From: Flavobacterium aquidurense
Lineage (GTDB): Bacteria; Bacteroidota; Bacteroidia; Flavobacteriales; Flavobacteriaceae
Assembly: GCA_900107365.1 (NCBI GenBank)
Contig: FNPS01000001.1
Coordinates: 186,001 to 250,000 of the forward strand
Length of the DNA stretch: 64,000 bases
Reading direction: 5' to 3'
Positions within the stretch are counted from its first letter, which is position 1, and every line of letters begins with the position of its first letter. Below, piece by piece: positions 28,897 to 37,208 of this stretch. The notes beneath the pieces are model-generated. The model was not told the origin of the DNA, did not search any database, and was given only the letters and a program-made list of their open reading frames with translations. Made by a program: the position numbers and the translations under genes.

Positions 28897-29976
28897 TTAA
28901 GCCTTCTTTCTTCTCTCCGTTAAATACTTTCGGATTGGAGTATCATAAAAAATCATTGTTAAATAAGCGAAACCAAGTAAAAGAAGTGTTCCGATTACGA
29001 TGATAAGAGCCAATTGCCCCGTTGCCGGTTTGTATTTCGCATAATAGCCCGCGAATATCCACATCACGGCATAATGCGTCATGTATAACGGATACGATAT
29101 TTTTCCGAAGAAGATGCACAGTTTTCTTAAACCTTGTGTTAGTGTAGCTCCCGCTCCCAATGCAATTAGTAACGGGAAATAAACTAGCACAACTAGAGGT
29201 TCTGTCAGCCAGTTCCAATCAGTAAAAGGCAATAAAAAAGCTAGCAACATTAATATAGATAAAGTAATAAAACCGAGTTTTGTTTTGATGACCCAATTAG
29301 AACGATAAATCAACATACCGGCTAAGAAAGAAAACGAGATACGACCGCATCCATCCCAAAAGGTTTCTCCACTCCATCCGCCCATTAAAGAACCTCCCGC
29401 ACGATGGCTAACAAAACAAATTCCTGCTGCAGCAAAAAGGGTCAATACAAAGAGCGCACGACGACTCAGTTTGTGAAGGAAAAGGGCATAAAAAATATTG
29501 GCAATATATTCCCAAAACAGAGACCAGGCTGGCGCATTTAGACCAAAAATATTGAAATAACGATCGGGCATTGCCGGAAAAGGAATTAGAAGAAGTGTGC
29601 TCAAAATTATCAGAATCAATTTTCCGGTTTCATAACTTGCGGCATGATTGCTAAACGGATCAAAAAGAAAAGTCAGCAAGCCTAAGACCGAACCAAAAAT
29701 GACCAACGGATGCAATCGAATTAATCGTAATTTAAAAAATTCAGTAAGGCTCATTTTCTCCATACGATCATGATAAGCGTAGGCAATAACAAATCCGGAG
29801 AGGCAAAAGAAAAAGTCAACAGCTAAAAAACCGTGAGCGATAAAATTTTCAGCAGGCGGATAAACGATTTCCATAAAATGGAAAACAACAATGGCTAAAG
29901 CGGCTATTCCTCTTAAACCGTCAAGGATTTCAAAATGTTGTTTTGGTTTTAAAACTTCGGTAGTGATAGTGGTCAT
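28897..29976 (-). CDS. Acyltransferase 3 family membrane protein
   Basis: 359 residues from the ATG at 29976; an in-frame ATG at 30003 lies in a TTTTGCATC start-site-like tract. About ten hydrophobic segments are seen, with the family motifs LDGLRGIAALAIVVFHF (the conserved His-bearing TM1) and DFFFCLSGFVIAYAYHDR. A pairing Arg sits in FKLRLIRLHPL. Members O-acylate extracellular polysaccharides or other surface glycans at the inner membrane. The acceptor is unknown here, since no glycan genes adjoin. Confidence 0.88.
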   Translation of the reverse strand: MTTITTEVLKPKQHFEILDGLRGIAALAIVVFHFMEIVYPPAENFIAHGFLAVDFFFCLSGFVIAYAYHDRMEKMSLTEFFKLRLIRLHPLVIFGSVLGLLTFLFDPFSNHAASYETGKLILIILSTLLLIPFPAMPDRYFNIFGLNAPAWSLFWEYIANIFYALFLHKLSRRALFVLTLFAAAGICFVSHRAGGSLMGGWSGETFWDGCGRISFSFLAGMLIYRSNWVIKTKLGFITLSILMLLAFLLPFTDWNWLTEPLVVLVYFPLLIALGAGATLTQGLRKLCIFFGKISYPLYMTHYAVMWIFAGYYAKYKPATGQLALIIVIGTLLLLGFAYLTMIFYDTPIRKYLTERRKKA

Positions 29977-30071
29977 TTGTAAATTCTGATTTTGAAGATG
30001 CAAAATAGGAATTTAGAAATTAGGAACGAAATTTTTTGTTGTTAAGGAGTTGGCATTAAGTCTTTTTATTT

Positions 30072-30503
30072 TCAGATTTTAAAAATATCAATTCTCTCCA
30101 TCCAGAAGATTCCCGACTCCAAAAAAGTAAGTCTGGTTTTAACAATTTTGTCCGACTTATCTCTTGGATTTTTAGTTACAAATCTCGCCGTAGACTTATT
30201 AAAATCTAAAGTATATTTTTCATCAAAATCGTCTTGTTTATTTGAAGAAAAAGTAATCAGATTGTCTTTTGCAGTCCATTTTCCTTTTCCGTATTTATTT
30301 ACTTCTGGTGGAACACCGCCATTAAGGTTTGAATAGGAATGAAACACAAATGTTCCGTCCTGATTTAAAGTCAATTTATATTCGATTACATGTTTATTTT
30401 GTGTGTCTTCAAGTTTGCGCTGATATTCGCCAGCAAATTGATTGGATTGCGCGAATAGAGTTAGACTGAAAATTAAAAACAGGAAAGTAAGGAGTCGTTT
30501 CAT
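30072..30503 (-). CDS. Small exported protein, lipocalin-like
   Basis: 143 residues. The signal peptide ends LTLFAQS. The mature part alternates strands as in small lipocalin/NlpE-type barrels (FAGEYQRKLED, KLTLNQDGTFVFHSY, GKGKWTAKDNLITF). The ATG overlaps the stop of the gene upstream by four bases, so the two are translationally coupled. It is the last gene in the minus-strand run 34.1-30.1 kb. Function unknown. Confidence 0.7.
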   Translation of the reverse strand: MKRLLTFLFLIFSLTLFAQSNQFAGEYQRKLEDTQNKHVIEYKLTLNQDGTFVFHSYSNLNGGVPPEVNKYGKGKWTAKDNLITFSSNKQDDFDEKYTLDFNKSTARFVTKNPRDKSDKIVKTRLTFLESGIFWMERIDIFKI

Positions 30504-30943
30504 TTTACCATTTTTTTGTTTTGCTTTTTATAATATGGAAAAACCCATAAAGCGTATCCATCAGGAGCATAAGTAGAACATTTCTCTACTTTACATATTT
30601 TGAAGGAACGAATTACATTTTCATATGTAGTTTTTTTGCTAAATTTTAGATGAATACCTTTATTTGCATCCTCTTCCTTCATTATTTTTTGAATTTCAAA
30701 CTGAAAACGATTTAGAATACTATCATCATATTTTTCATTTCCGTTAAGTTGCATAGTAATTATGGATTTTGTTTTTGCATATTCTTCAAAAGAAAACCCT
30801 AATTGCTTTTCAATGTCTTTATCCCGATAAGCGATAAACGTCGCTTTTTCTGAGAAAGTTTCATTTATTATCATCCATAAAAAACATGCAGCAATAAAAA
30901 CGATAAAGAATCCTCCATACATATAAAAGGGTTTTGCCTTCAT
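30500..30943 (-). CDS. Hypothetical protein with N-terminal membrane anchor
   Basis: 147 residues with one hydrophobic segment (about 6-27, GGFFIVFIAACFLWMII). A soluble domain with a Cys-containing end (FKICKVEKCSTYAPDGYALW) follows and a Lys-rich tail closes it. It overlaps the next gene by four bases (ATGA), indicating one transcript. No family recognised. Confidence 0.68.
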   Translation of the reverse strand: MKAKPFYMYGGFFIVFIAACFLWMIINETFSEKATFIAYRDKDIEKQLGFSFEEYAKTKSIITMQLNGNEKYDDSILNRFQFEIQKIMKEEDANKGIHLKFSKKTTYENVIRSFKICKVEKCSTYAPDGYALWVFPYYKKQNKKMVK

Positions 30944-30972
30944 CTATAATGTTTTAGATCATAATATTGTAG

Positions 30973-31359
30973 TTACTCTATCTCGATATATTCAGATCTT
31001 CCTTTATCGTTTCCGTTTGTTAACCATTCCCAATCTAAACTCAATTTAATTTTGCCACTTTCTGATAAAGTAATTTTTGCTAATGCCTTACCGGCTTTTA
31101 ATTCATTGTCTACGGTTAAACATTGATAGAGCATATGTAATTTATCCTCTTTTAAGTCGGCAATAATTTTTCCGTATTTTATTGTTCCGCCAAAATAGTC
31201 AGCCGTTACAAGATTGTCTTCTTGTTTGTACTTAAAAATAGTTTCGGTGTTTACTTGTCCGTTATCGGAATTTTGAATAACGGCAAATCTTTTATTATTG
31301 AAGTTGAATTTTGTCATTTCTACTTTTCGTTTGGTTATGTGATCCTTTTGATGAGACAT
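30973..31359 (-). CDS. Small beta-rich protein of the family often labelled n-acetylglutamate synthase
   Basis: 128 residues from the ATG at 31359, which lies one base after the preceding stop. An internal ATG at 31317 (MTKFNFNNKRF) matches the usual family start and may be the true one. Recognisable features are FNFNNKRFAVIQNSDNG, IFKYKQEDNLVTADYFGG and the closing LDWEWLTNGNDKGRSEYIE. Databases often name this family n-acetylglutamate synthase, but the sequence has no GNAT acetyltransferase motif. That name should not be trusted. Cytoplasmic, function unknown. Confidence 0.7.
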   Translation of the reverse strand: MSHQKDHITKRKVEMTKFNFNNKRFAVIQNSDNGQVNTETIFKYKQEDNLVTADYFGGTIKYGKIIADLKEDKLHMLYQCLTVDNELKAGKALAKITLSESGKIKLSLDWEWLTNGNDKGRSEYIEIE

Positions 31360-31360
31360 T

Positions 31361-32224
31361 TTATTGAAATGTCTTCCATATTCTCGTTGTATCTCTCACA
31401 AATTTCAATTCCATTTTATCTTTTTTTAAAATAAACTCATTTTTGTTAAGTGAGATAAAATCTAATGTATCGGTTTTAATTTTCGGAATTAGTGCTGTTT
31501 CTTTTTCAACAGCATCAATTTCGTAACATATCATTTTGTTGTTATTGCTAATATACCAATCAAATATGTATTTATTTTTTCGTTTCCATTTTGAATAGAT
31601 GTCAAAAACAGCTTCTTTTTCTATGAAATATTCTTTGTCGTTTTTTGTTGCCATTAATCCACCTCCTGTATACCCTAAATAGACATAATTTTCATTGTTT
31701 ATGGACTTGTCGAAAATAGTGATGTTTCCGGTAGTTAACCAATAACCATCCTCAATAGAGTCGATTTTTTGTTGATTAATATCCTTATGATCTTCTGAAA
31801 AATAACTTAAGTGGTATTCTGTTTCTGTAAATAAATGTTTGTACGGTAACTCGCCCTCCTGAATGTCAAAATTGATCGCCCTGTAAATTTCCTTACCCTC
31901 GTCATTTGTGCTGATAATTGTAGGATAGTATTCAATATGAAACTTCTTTTCTAACTCGGCAACAGTTTTACATTTTGCGTTTTTATTAATAATTATAAAA
32001 TTATAGCCCTCTTTTATTTCTTTCAAAAAAGCTTCATCTTTCAAAATATTTACTTTGGTTTCGTTGTCGTCGACAAATAAAATTACAGACTTAGAATAAT
32101 TAAATTTTTCAATTTGAGAACAAGAAGGATTCGCTATAAATTCTGTTGGTACATGTTTACAGCTTATTAATACAATAAGTAATAAGGGAATTAATTTCTG
32201 TAAACTTTTATTTGGTCTTAACAT
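31361..32224 (-). CDS. Lipoprotein with N-terminal thioredoxin-like region
   Basis: 287 residues with a lipobox at Cys22 (VLISC). The region of about 45-115 (SVILFVDDNETKVNIL, YNFIIINKNAKC, FHIEYYPTIISTNDEG) has the strand-helix order and the YPT cis-Pro-like turn of a thioredoxin fold but no CxxC, so a redox role is doubtful. The C-terminal half is beta-rich with no known motif. It is coupled to the downstream gene, whose ATG follows the stop by one base. Confidence 0.65.
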   Translation of the reverse strand: MLRPNKSLQKLIPLLLIVLISCKHVPTEFIANPSCSQIEKFNYSKSVILFVDDNETKVNILKDEAFLKEIKEGYNFIIINKNAKCKTVAELEKKFHIEYYPTIISTNDEGKEIYRAINFDIQEGELPYKHLFTETEYHLSYFSEDHKDINQQKIDSIEDGYWLTTGNITIFDKSINNENYVYLGYTGGGLMATKNDKEYFIEKEAVFDIYSKWKRKNKYIFDWYISNNNKMICYEIDAVEKETALIPKIKTDTLDFISLNKNEFILKKDKMELKFVRDTTRIWKTFQ

Positions 32225-32303
32225 TCTGTATTGTTTGGATAATTATCGATATTTTTATATTACTTGATTCTTTGGAAAGCTATGTAATTACGTTGTGGGT
32301 TTA

Positions 32304-32819
32304 TTAATCGTATAATTCTCCGTTGTCGTCAACATGGATCAAATCATTATCTCTAAATTTCACTAAGTTTCCTTGTAAGGTTTTGTAATCGCCTTTGATG
32401 TCGACTGTTTTCTTAGTATTTAAATCAATTATTTTGACGCCAATATTTACTTTTTCACCAACAGCGAAGTAGGAATAATAAATGACGTATTTAAAATTTT
32501 TATTTGTAAAAGCCACATAATTCAAATCCATTCCTTCATTCATTTTTCCGCCACCACGCAAATAAAAGGAGTAAGTAAATTTCTTCCAGCTTTCTTTTGT
32601 TTTTTCTGGATATTCAAATTCAATTTTAGATTTTGTTCCAAATCTGTAAATCATATACTTGTCATTTTTATCTTTTGCCAAGATCATTTTTTTACCACTT
32701 TTTGTTTCAAATGAATAAAGATTTACTTCATTGGGTAACAAGTAATCCTGACTGTAAGATAAGCCAGAGAGTAACAGAAATAGAAACAGAATGACAGGTT
32801 TAAGATTTTTGATATTCAT
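32304..32819 (-). CDS. Hypothetical exported protein
   Basis: 171 residues with a clear signal peptide (hydrophobic 9-22, ending LSYSQ). The mature part is beta-strand rich (KMILAKDKNDKYMIYRFG, FTYSFYLRGGGKMN, FKYVIYYSYFAVGEK) and ends LIHVDDNGELYD. It has no Cys. Periplasmic or outer-membrane associated; family unknown. It follows a small cytoplasmic gene with an 11-base gap, so they are probably one operon. Confidence 0.68.
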   Translation of the reverse strand: MNIKNLKPVILFLFLLLSGLSYSQDYLLPNEVNLYSFETKSGKKMILAKDKNDKYMIYRFGTKSKIEFEYPEKTKESWKKFTYSFYLRGGGKMNEGMDLNYVAFTNKNFKYVIYYSYFAVGEKVNIGVKIIDLNTKKTVDIKGDYKTLQGNLVKFRDNDLIHVDDNGELYD

Positions 32820-32830
32820 AGAATTATATT

Positions 32831-33097
32831 TTAAGAAAGTTTTACTAGTCTAATAATTTGATAAATAGCATGATTTTTTAAAGATAAAGAACGGGCAATT
32901 TCTGGAATGCTTTGCATGTTGGCTTCACATATATAACCAAATTCTAGTTCTGAAACAATCTTACAATGTTCTGCTATTATTTTGGCCAACTCTTCATCTG
33001 CTTTATAAAGTTCCAAATAAACCAAATACATACTATCGGAATACTCTTTTGGAGTACCAATGTTTGTGATGTATTGTTCGTAATCCATATTTTCCAT
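32831..33097 (-). CDS. Small cytoplasmic hypothetical protein
   Basis: 88 residues, acidic and mainly helical (YLELYKADEELAKIIAEHC, IPEIARSLSLKNHAIYQIIR), without signal peptide. It lies between two exported-protein genes with gaps of about ten bases. A small acidic cytoplasmic partner inside a run of exported proteins resembles an immunity or chaperone-type gene, but nothing in the sequence proves that. Confidence 0.6.
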   Translation of the reverse strand: MENMDYEQYITNIGTPKEYSDSMYLVYLELYKADEELAKIIAEHCKIVSELEFGYICEANMQSIPEIARSLSLKNHAIYQIIRLVKLS

Positions 33098-33107
33098 TTG
33101 TTTGAAA

Positions 33108-33476
33108 TTAATCTAACTTTTCTAAACCGAAATTTACATACTTTCCTTCAAACAAAGCCTTTCCTTTTGCTATATTCCCATTTATATTAAATATTTCGAC
33201 AGACATCGTTCTTCCTATAAGCTCTGGTACAGGGCCTTTCGTAAAAATAAATTCATAAGTGCAATTTGATTTCCAAACGATTGTCCCTTGAATAACTTCT
33301 GGCGATTCTTTAATAGTTTCGGTTTGAGTGGTTTTGGTTCTGGTTACGGTTATGTCTGGAAGACCTTCGCTGGTATAGAGAAATTTTCCGATTTTGAATT
33401 TTTCGCAAATAGATTCCTGAGAAAAACCGATGTTAAAAAGTAAACCGAAGAAAAATAGTAGAGATGCTTTTTTCAT
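33108..33476 (-). CDS. Hypothetical exported protein
   Basis: 122 residues. The signal peptide ends NIGFSQE, then CEKFKIGKFLYTSEG with a single conserved-looking Cys, VTRTKTTQTE, and CTYEFIFTKGP. The mature part looks like a small beta barrel. No family recognised. It lies 11 bases upstream of the 88-residue gene. Confidence 0.66.
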   Translation of the reverse strand: MKKASLLFFFGLLFNIGFSQESICEKFKIGKFLYTSEGLPDITVTRTKTTQTETIKESPEVIQGTIVWKSNCTYEFIFTKGPVPELIGRTMSVEIFNINGNIAKGKALFEGKYVNFGLEKLD

Positions 33477-33511
33477 AATGTGCTTTATTGTTTGTAATTG
33501 TGGAATGGAAT

Positions 33512-34081
33512 TTACCTGTCGTTATTCTCTATTAATTTCAATACTATAGTTTTATTAGTCATTAAAACAAGCAGCCAAATTACTGGTAAGATTAAATTAC
33601 GAATTGAGAAAACAGGTTCAAACTTTAAATTCTGACTAATGGAGAAATTTTGATTTTTTGCTATTTGATAAGAAACAATAAAGGAAATCACAATTAGAAA
33701 TAGATAAGCGATTGTCAAACTTTTTGTAATAGAAATTAATTCTTTTTTCTGATTTAAGAACAGTATTACCAATGTTGTTAAAAAATTTAATCCGAATGTC
33801 AAATTATTCATTTTGAATGGGTAATAGTTATTATAAATAAGGAAATACCCTGTAACAACCATAATTAAACTAATGTTCAAATTCATTTTTTTAGAAATGT
33901 TTTTGGATTTCGAAAAAGTAAATATTGAAATGTTTAATACTAGTAAAAACAACTTTTTAAGAAGTGAACCACTCGTTAAATCAAAATCAGAGTAAATGTC
34001 TTTTTCTGATAATAAACTTATTGTCAGTGAGAGAATGTTTAATAATAAAAAAATTCTAAAATATTCTTTTTTGAAATTCAT
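33512..34081 (-). CDS. Hypothetical polytopic membrane protein
   Basis: 189 residues with six likely membrane segments (for example FLLLNILSLTISLL, LFLLVLNISIFTF, ISLIMVVTGYFLIY, FLTTLVILFL, AYLFLIVISFIV, LPVIWLLVLMT), connected by Lys-rich loops. No motif recognised. First complete gene in the minus-strand run after the transposase region. Confidence 0.62.
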   Translation of the reverse strand: MNFKKEYFRIFLLLNILSLTISLLSEKDIYSDFDLTSGSLLKKLFLLVLNISIFTFSKSKNISKKMNLNISLIMVVTGYFLIYNNYYPFKMNNLTFGLNFLTTLVILFLNQKKELISITKSLTIAYLFLIVISFIVSYQIAKNQNFSISQNLKFEPVFSIRNLILPVIWLLVLMTNKTIVLKLIENNDR

Positions 34082-34122
34082 TTTATTTTTCTTTTATAAA
34101 AGCAGCATTTTTTTAAGCTGAA

Positions 34123-34440
34123 TTATTTATTTAATTGATACAGATTTTCTAAAAATAATACCTTTTTAGCTTCATCCCAAATAGTGGAGTAAACAAGCAG
34201 ATTTAAAAAATTATCTTTAGCAGAGCCGAATAGAAATACATTATCAAGTTTTCCATCATTGTATTTCCAAATGATGTATTCTGCTTCAGGATTCTCTTTG
34301 ATCTTGTCGGTTTTGAGTTTGTTTTCTTTCATATAATCGGAATCCCAGGCATAAAATAATTTTACGTTTTCGAAACCAGATTTATCTCCGCTAGCGCGAG
34401 CGTCCCGCTCGTGCCCGCAATCAAAATCAATTGATGTCAA
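34123..34440 (-). pseudogene. 3' remnant of a gene cut by the REP/transposase unit
   Basis: The open frame begins inside the transposase end and reads through a REP sequence (residues 1-18, CGHERDARASGD, are encoded by the repeat). Real coding sequence seems to start near SGFENVKLFYAWDSDYM at about 34388 and continues to LENLYQLNK. The upstream part of the gene is missing. A possible 5' end lies on the far side of the unit at 35135-35173. Function unknown; probably not a functional protein. Confidence 0.6.
34389..34418. repeat. REP element bordering transposase 1
   Basis: Contains GCTAGCGCGAGCG followed by TCCCGCTCGTGCCCGC, including the imperfect GAGCG/CGCTC hairpin. The GC-rich word stands out from the AT-rich surroundings and recurs many times in this window. 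Confidence 0.88.
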
Positions 34441-34975
34441 TTTCTAAGACAGTTTGATCATCATTTCCATAATTTCTTGCCGAACTATATTTCCAATCTA
34501 CTGGATTAGTTACAAAACCTGTTTCTAGTGGATTGTTATGGATGTAATTTAGTTTTTGCTCAAAAACTTTTAGTGACCAAATCTCAATAGGTTTATTATT
34601 TTGCTGCCAAAATTGCCTGAATTTTACATTGCTGTTTTTCTTTCCAGCTCGCTCAAACATCCATAACATCCATTCTTTTCTACTTTCTTGTGGATTCTCT
34701 TCAATTGATTTCAACATTTTTTTTGATGTAAATCCTTTAAAATCTCTTATTAGTCCAGAAGGATCTTTGTTTTCTGATCTAAAAATTAAATGGATATGGC
34801 TAGGCATAATACAATATCCGTAAATTTCCATTCCTTTATTTTTTCGACAATAGTCTAATGAGTCAATAATATTTCCAAAATACTCTTCTCTTGTAAAAAC
34901 ATCTATCCAATAGACTGTGGCAAAGCTGATAAAATATGCTCCAGCGATGTCATTAAATTTATATTTTCTGCTCAT
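34427..34975 (-). mobile_element. REP-associated tyrosine transposase (RAYT), copy 1
   Basis: A 182-residue Y1-HUH transposase of the IS200/IS605-related TnpA-REP group. The HUH motif is MPSHIHLIF. The catalytic Tyr is expected in KLNYIHNNPLETG, and WKYSSARNYG is the usual C-terminal motif. RAYTs are single-copy domesticated transposases thought to move or maintain REP sequences. REPs flank this gene on both sides (34389-34418, 35047-35144). It differs from copy 2 at only a few residues. Confidence 0.93.
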
Positions 34976-35046
34976 TATTATATTTTGAGCTAAAGTAAGA
35001 AAAAACCTGTATTTTGAAGCGAGATGTTTTGGGTACGCTTTCTTAC

Positions 35047-35144
35047 GCTAGCGCGAGCGTCCCGCTCGTGCCCGCAAAGTTTTTTGTTTGTCTTTGTGTT
35101 GATATAGCTTGTGTTCACGAGCGGGACGCTCGCGCTAGCGGGGG
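35047..35144. repeat. BIME: two REPs in inverted orientation, upstream of transposase 1
   Basis: A REP (GCTAGCGCGAGCG...GTGCCCGC) is followed by about 35 bases of spacer and the inverted REP (GTGTTCACGAGCGGGACG...CTAGCGGGG). The same layout with a similar spacer recurs at 36486-36581 and 36630-36725. Confidence 0.88.
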
Positions 35145-35173
35145 AAAAGTAGAAATGTAATTTTTTTAATCAT
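35135..35173 (-). pseudogene. 5' stub of a gene (duplicate of the start of the DUF1311 gene)
   Basis: Minus-strand ATG at 35173 encodes MIKKITFLLFPR then stop, the last codons lying in the REP. The stub and its upstream bases (35148-35189) closely match the start region of the DUF1311 gene at 35611-35653, with only a few mismatches. This looks like a duplicated signal-peptide start whose remainder was lost or cut off by the REP/transposase unit. Confidence 0.5.
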
Positions 35174-35273
35174 GGTTTTGGTTTGGATTTTTTTTAAAGA
35201 TTGGTGGTCTAAAATTTTGGTCTCGTTTATACTGTATTCACCAGCATAACGTTCCCGTTAGTGACTGATTTCG

Positions 35274-35636
35274 TTATCTGTTTCGATCTTCTAAGTTTCT
35301 TTTAAGATCTTCAGTTCTATCTTCGGTACATTCAGCGAGGCAGGTATAATAAATTAAGGGCTGAATACTTCCTCCGTCATATTGTTGCTTTTCAAATTCA
35401 CATTTTGCATCTCTAAATTTAATCCAGTTTTTCTGAGCTGTAATCAATAAATTTTTCTCTTTTTCATCTAATTTTTTCACAAGCTTTTTATAAACTTGGT
35501 TAAGTTCATTATCCGCTTTTGTAAAATTATCAATAGCAGTCTGATTCATTTCAGCTTGTGTCTGCGCAAGCAAATTAGTGCTAAAAATAAATAGAAATAA
35601 TATCGAAAGATGTAGAAATGTAATTTTTTTGATCAT
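35274..35636 (-). CDS. LprI-like DUF1311 exported protein
   Basis: 120 residues. The signal peptide ends LLAQTQ. The mature part is the LprI N-terminal/DUF1311 pattern: TKADNELNQVYKKLVKKLDEKEKNLLITAQKNWIKFRDAKCEFE, then two more Cys (YYTCLAECTEDRTEDL). In mycobacteria LprI inhibits lysozyme; most other members have unknown roles in the periplasm. It lies between the two transposase units, and its 5' end is partly duplicated at 35148-35189. Confidence 0.82.
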   Translation of the reverse strand: MIKKITFLHLSILFLFIFSTNLLAQTQAEMNQTAIDNFTKADNELNQVYKKLVKKLDEKEKNLLITAQKNWIKFRDAKCEFEKQQYDGGSIQPLIYYTCLAECTEDRTEDLKRNLEDRNR

Positions 35637-35844
35637 GGTTTTGGTTCGGATTTGTTATATCGGCTGCAAATGGCTAATTTATAAAAACTGCTGATTAAAC
35701 GATAAAAATCATTTCTCAAACATAATCTCTTTTAATTCCAAAACCTTACGGGAAGCCATAATTATAATATTTGAAGGAATTAGTAAAAAGTCAGGAGACT
35801 TTTGAGAGGTTTGAACCTTCTAAGAGCGAAAAAAAATACGCAAA

Positions 35845-35857
35845 GTCTCGTGCCCGC
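35845..35857. repeat. Partial REP at the 3' side of transposase 2
   Basis: Only GTCTCGTGCCCGC remains of the REP; the GCTAGCGCGAGCG half is missing. The following 25 bases match those after the complete REP at 34389-34418. Confidence 0.7.
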
Positions 35858-35865
35858 AATCAAAA

Positions 35866-36414
35866 TCAATTGATGTCAATTTCTAAGACAGTTTGATCAT
35901 CATCTCCATAATTTCTTACCGAACTATATTTCCAATCTATTGGATTAGTTACAAAACCTGTTTCTAGTGGATTGTTATGGATGTAATTTAGTTTTTGCTC
36001 AAAAATTTTTAGTGACCAAATCTCAATAGGTTTATTATTTTGCTGCCAAAATTGCCTGAATTTTACATTGCTGTTTTTCTTTCCAGCTCGCTCAAACATC
36101 CATAGCATCCATTCTTTTCTACTTTCTTGTGGATTCTCTTCAATTGACTTCAACATTTTTTTTGATGTAAATCCTTTAAAATCTCGTATTAGTCCAGAAG
36201 GATTTTTGTTTTCTGATCTAAAAATTAAATGGATATGACTAGGCATAATACAATATCCGTAAATTTCCATTCCTTTATTTTTTCGGCAATAATCTAATGA
36301 TTCAACTATATTTCCAAAATATTCTTCTCTCGTAAACACATCTATCCAATAGACTGTGGCAAAACTGATAAAATATGCTCCAGCCTTGTCTTTAAATTTA
36401 TATTTTCTGCTCAT
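35866..36414 (-). mobile_element. REP-associated tyrosine transposase (RAYT), copy 2
   Basis: A 182-residue protein from the ATG at 36414 (MSRKYKFK). The frame is open to 36450, but copy 1 has no matching extension. The HUH motif MPSHIHLIF and the Tyr motif KLNYIHNNPLETG are intact. It is nearly identical to copy 1, including its C-terminal VLEIDIN. REP pairs lie upstream (36486-36725) and a partial REP lies downstream. Two near-identical RAYTs 1.4 kb apart suggest a recent duplication, since RAYTs are normally single copy. Confidence 0.92.
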
Positions 36415-36485
36415 ATTATATTTTGAACTAATATAAGAAAAAACTTTCATGTTTAGACAAGAACGCTTAATGAACAGTCCATTAT

Positions 36486-36581
36486 GCTAGCGCGAGCGTC
36501 CCGCTCGTGCCCGCAAAGTATTTCATTGTTTTTATGTTGACATGGCTTGTGTTCACGAGCGGGACGCTCGCGTCAGCGGGG
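36486..36581. repeat. BIME upstream of transposase 2, copy A
   Basis: A REP and an inverted REP are separated by spacer AAAGTATTTCATTG plus TTTTTATGTTGACATGG. The whole unit is repeated 144 bases further on. Confidence 0.88.
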
Positions 36582-36629
36582 GGAGACGTTCGCAATAGCG
36601 GAGGTAATTTTACATTTTTAGCTTCCTAG

Positions 36630-36725
36630 GCTAGCGCGAGCGTCTCGCTCGTGCCCGCAAAGTATTTCATTGTTTTTATGTTGACATGGCTTGTGTTCAC
36701 GAGCGGGACGCTCGCGCCAGCGGGG
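36630..36725. repeat. BIME upstream of transposase 2, copy B
   Basis: The same REP, spacer and inverted REP as 36486-36581, nearly base for base, offset by 144 bases. A degenerate GTTCGCAATAGCGG remnant lies between the copies. Confidence 0.88.
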
Positions 36726-36826
36726 AGCTGGGAATTTGATTTATCTGCTAAAGTTTGGATTACAAAAAATAAATCAAAACTAAAAGACAAAGAATTGGAG
36801 ATACTTCGGTTATATGCTCAGAAGTT
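36726..36826 (+). pseudogene. Coding-like fragment between REPs
   Basis: The plus strand reads WEFDLSAKVWITKNKSK followed by LKDKELEILRLYAQKL with normal codon use, but both ends run into REP sequence and there is no start of its own. Probably the remains of a gene broken by REP insertion. Family not recognised. Confidence 0.35.
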
Positions 36827-36860
36827 GTGTTCACGAGCGGGACGATCGCGCTAGCGTGGG
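36827..36860. repeat. Single inverted-orientation REP
   Basis: GTGTTCACGAGCGGGACGAT then CGCGCTAGCG; one base differs from the other copies in the stem. Confidence 0.8.
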
Positions 36861-36967
36861 ATTATTATTGATCTAAAGAGTAAATGTTTGTTTATTGAAT
36901 CAAAAGTAACTGCTTTTAATTCAGAAAGTTTACGGAAATCCGTAAAGCCCTCTTTTGAAAACAATTC

Positions 36968-37085
36968 CCATAGCCCTGATAGCAGCGGCATCCTTTTTAG
37001 GCAAACGAAAAGATCTAATCCTAACGAAAATGTTCTGCCTAAAAAGATATAGCGGATAGACAGTCCCGATAGCTATCGGGATCCA
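36968..37085 (+). repeat. Structured intergenic element, copy 2 (flavobacterial hairpin family)
   Basis: ATAGCCCTGAT, GCGGCATCCTTTTTAGGC, a long loop, GCCTAAAAAGATATAGCGG and CAGTCCCGATAGC occur in the same order as in the copy at 1270-1346, with a longer internal arm (TTTTTAGGC / GCCTAAAAA). It ends in the palindrome TCCCGATAGCTATCGGGA. It lies about 120 bases upstream of prfA. Confidence 0.5.
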
Positions 37086-37176
37086 AAAAAAACATCATAA
37101 TTCCACCAAACAATCTTAAGAAACAAGCCCTAAAAAACTCAAAAAGTTAATGATAGAATTTTCAACAAAAATTTCG

Positions 37177-37184
37177 TAATTTTG
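37177..37184 (+). promoter_or_regulatory. Promoter -7 element of prfA
   Basis: TAATTTTG, a full TAnnTTTG match, lies 24 bases before the ATG at 37209. The in-frame TTG at 37182 overlaps it and so is not the start. Confidence 0.65.
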
Positions 37185-37208
37185 CAGTCCAATAAAAAGG
37201 AATTAAAA

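Noticed and set aside
30973..31359. N-acetylglutamate synthase
   Set aside because: Common database label for this family, but there is no GNAT motif and the protein is too small and beta-rich.
36651..36854. A 67-codon plus-strand frame
   Set aside because: Both ends are encoded by REP sequence; only the centre looks coding, so I list it as a fragment.
36486..36860. Possible CRISPR array from regularly spaced GC-rich repeats
   Set aside because: Repeats occur in inverted pairs with repeated, not unique, spacers and lie beside RAYT genes; they are REP/BIME elements, and no cas gene is present.
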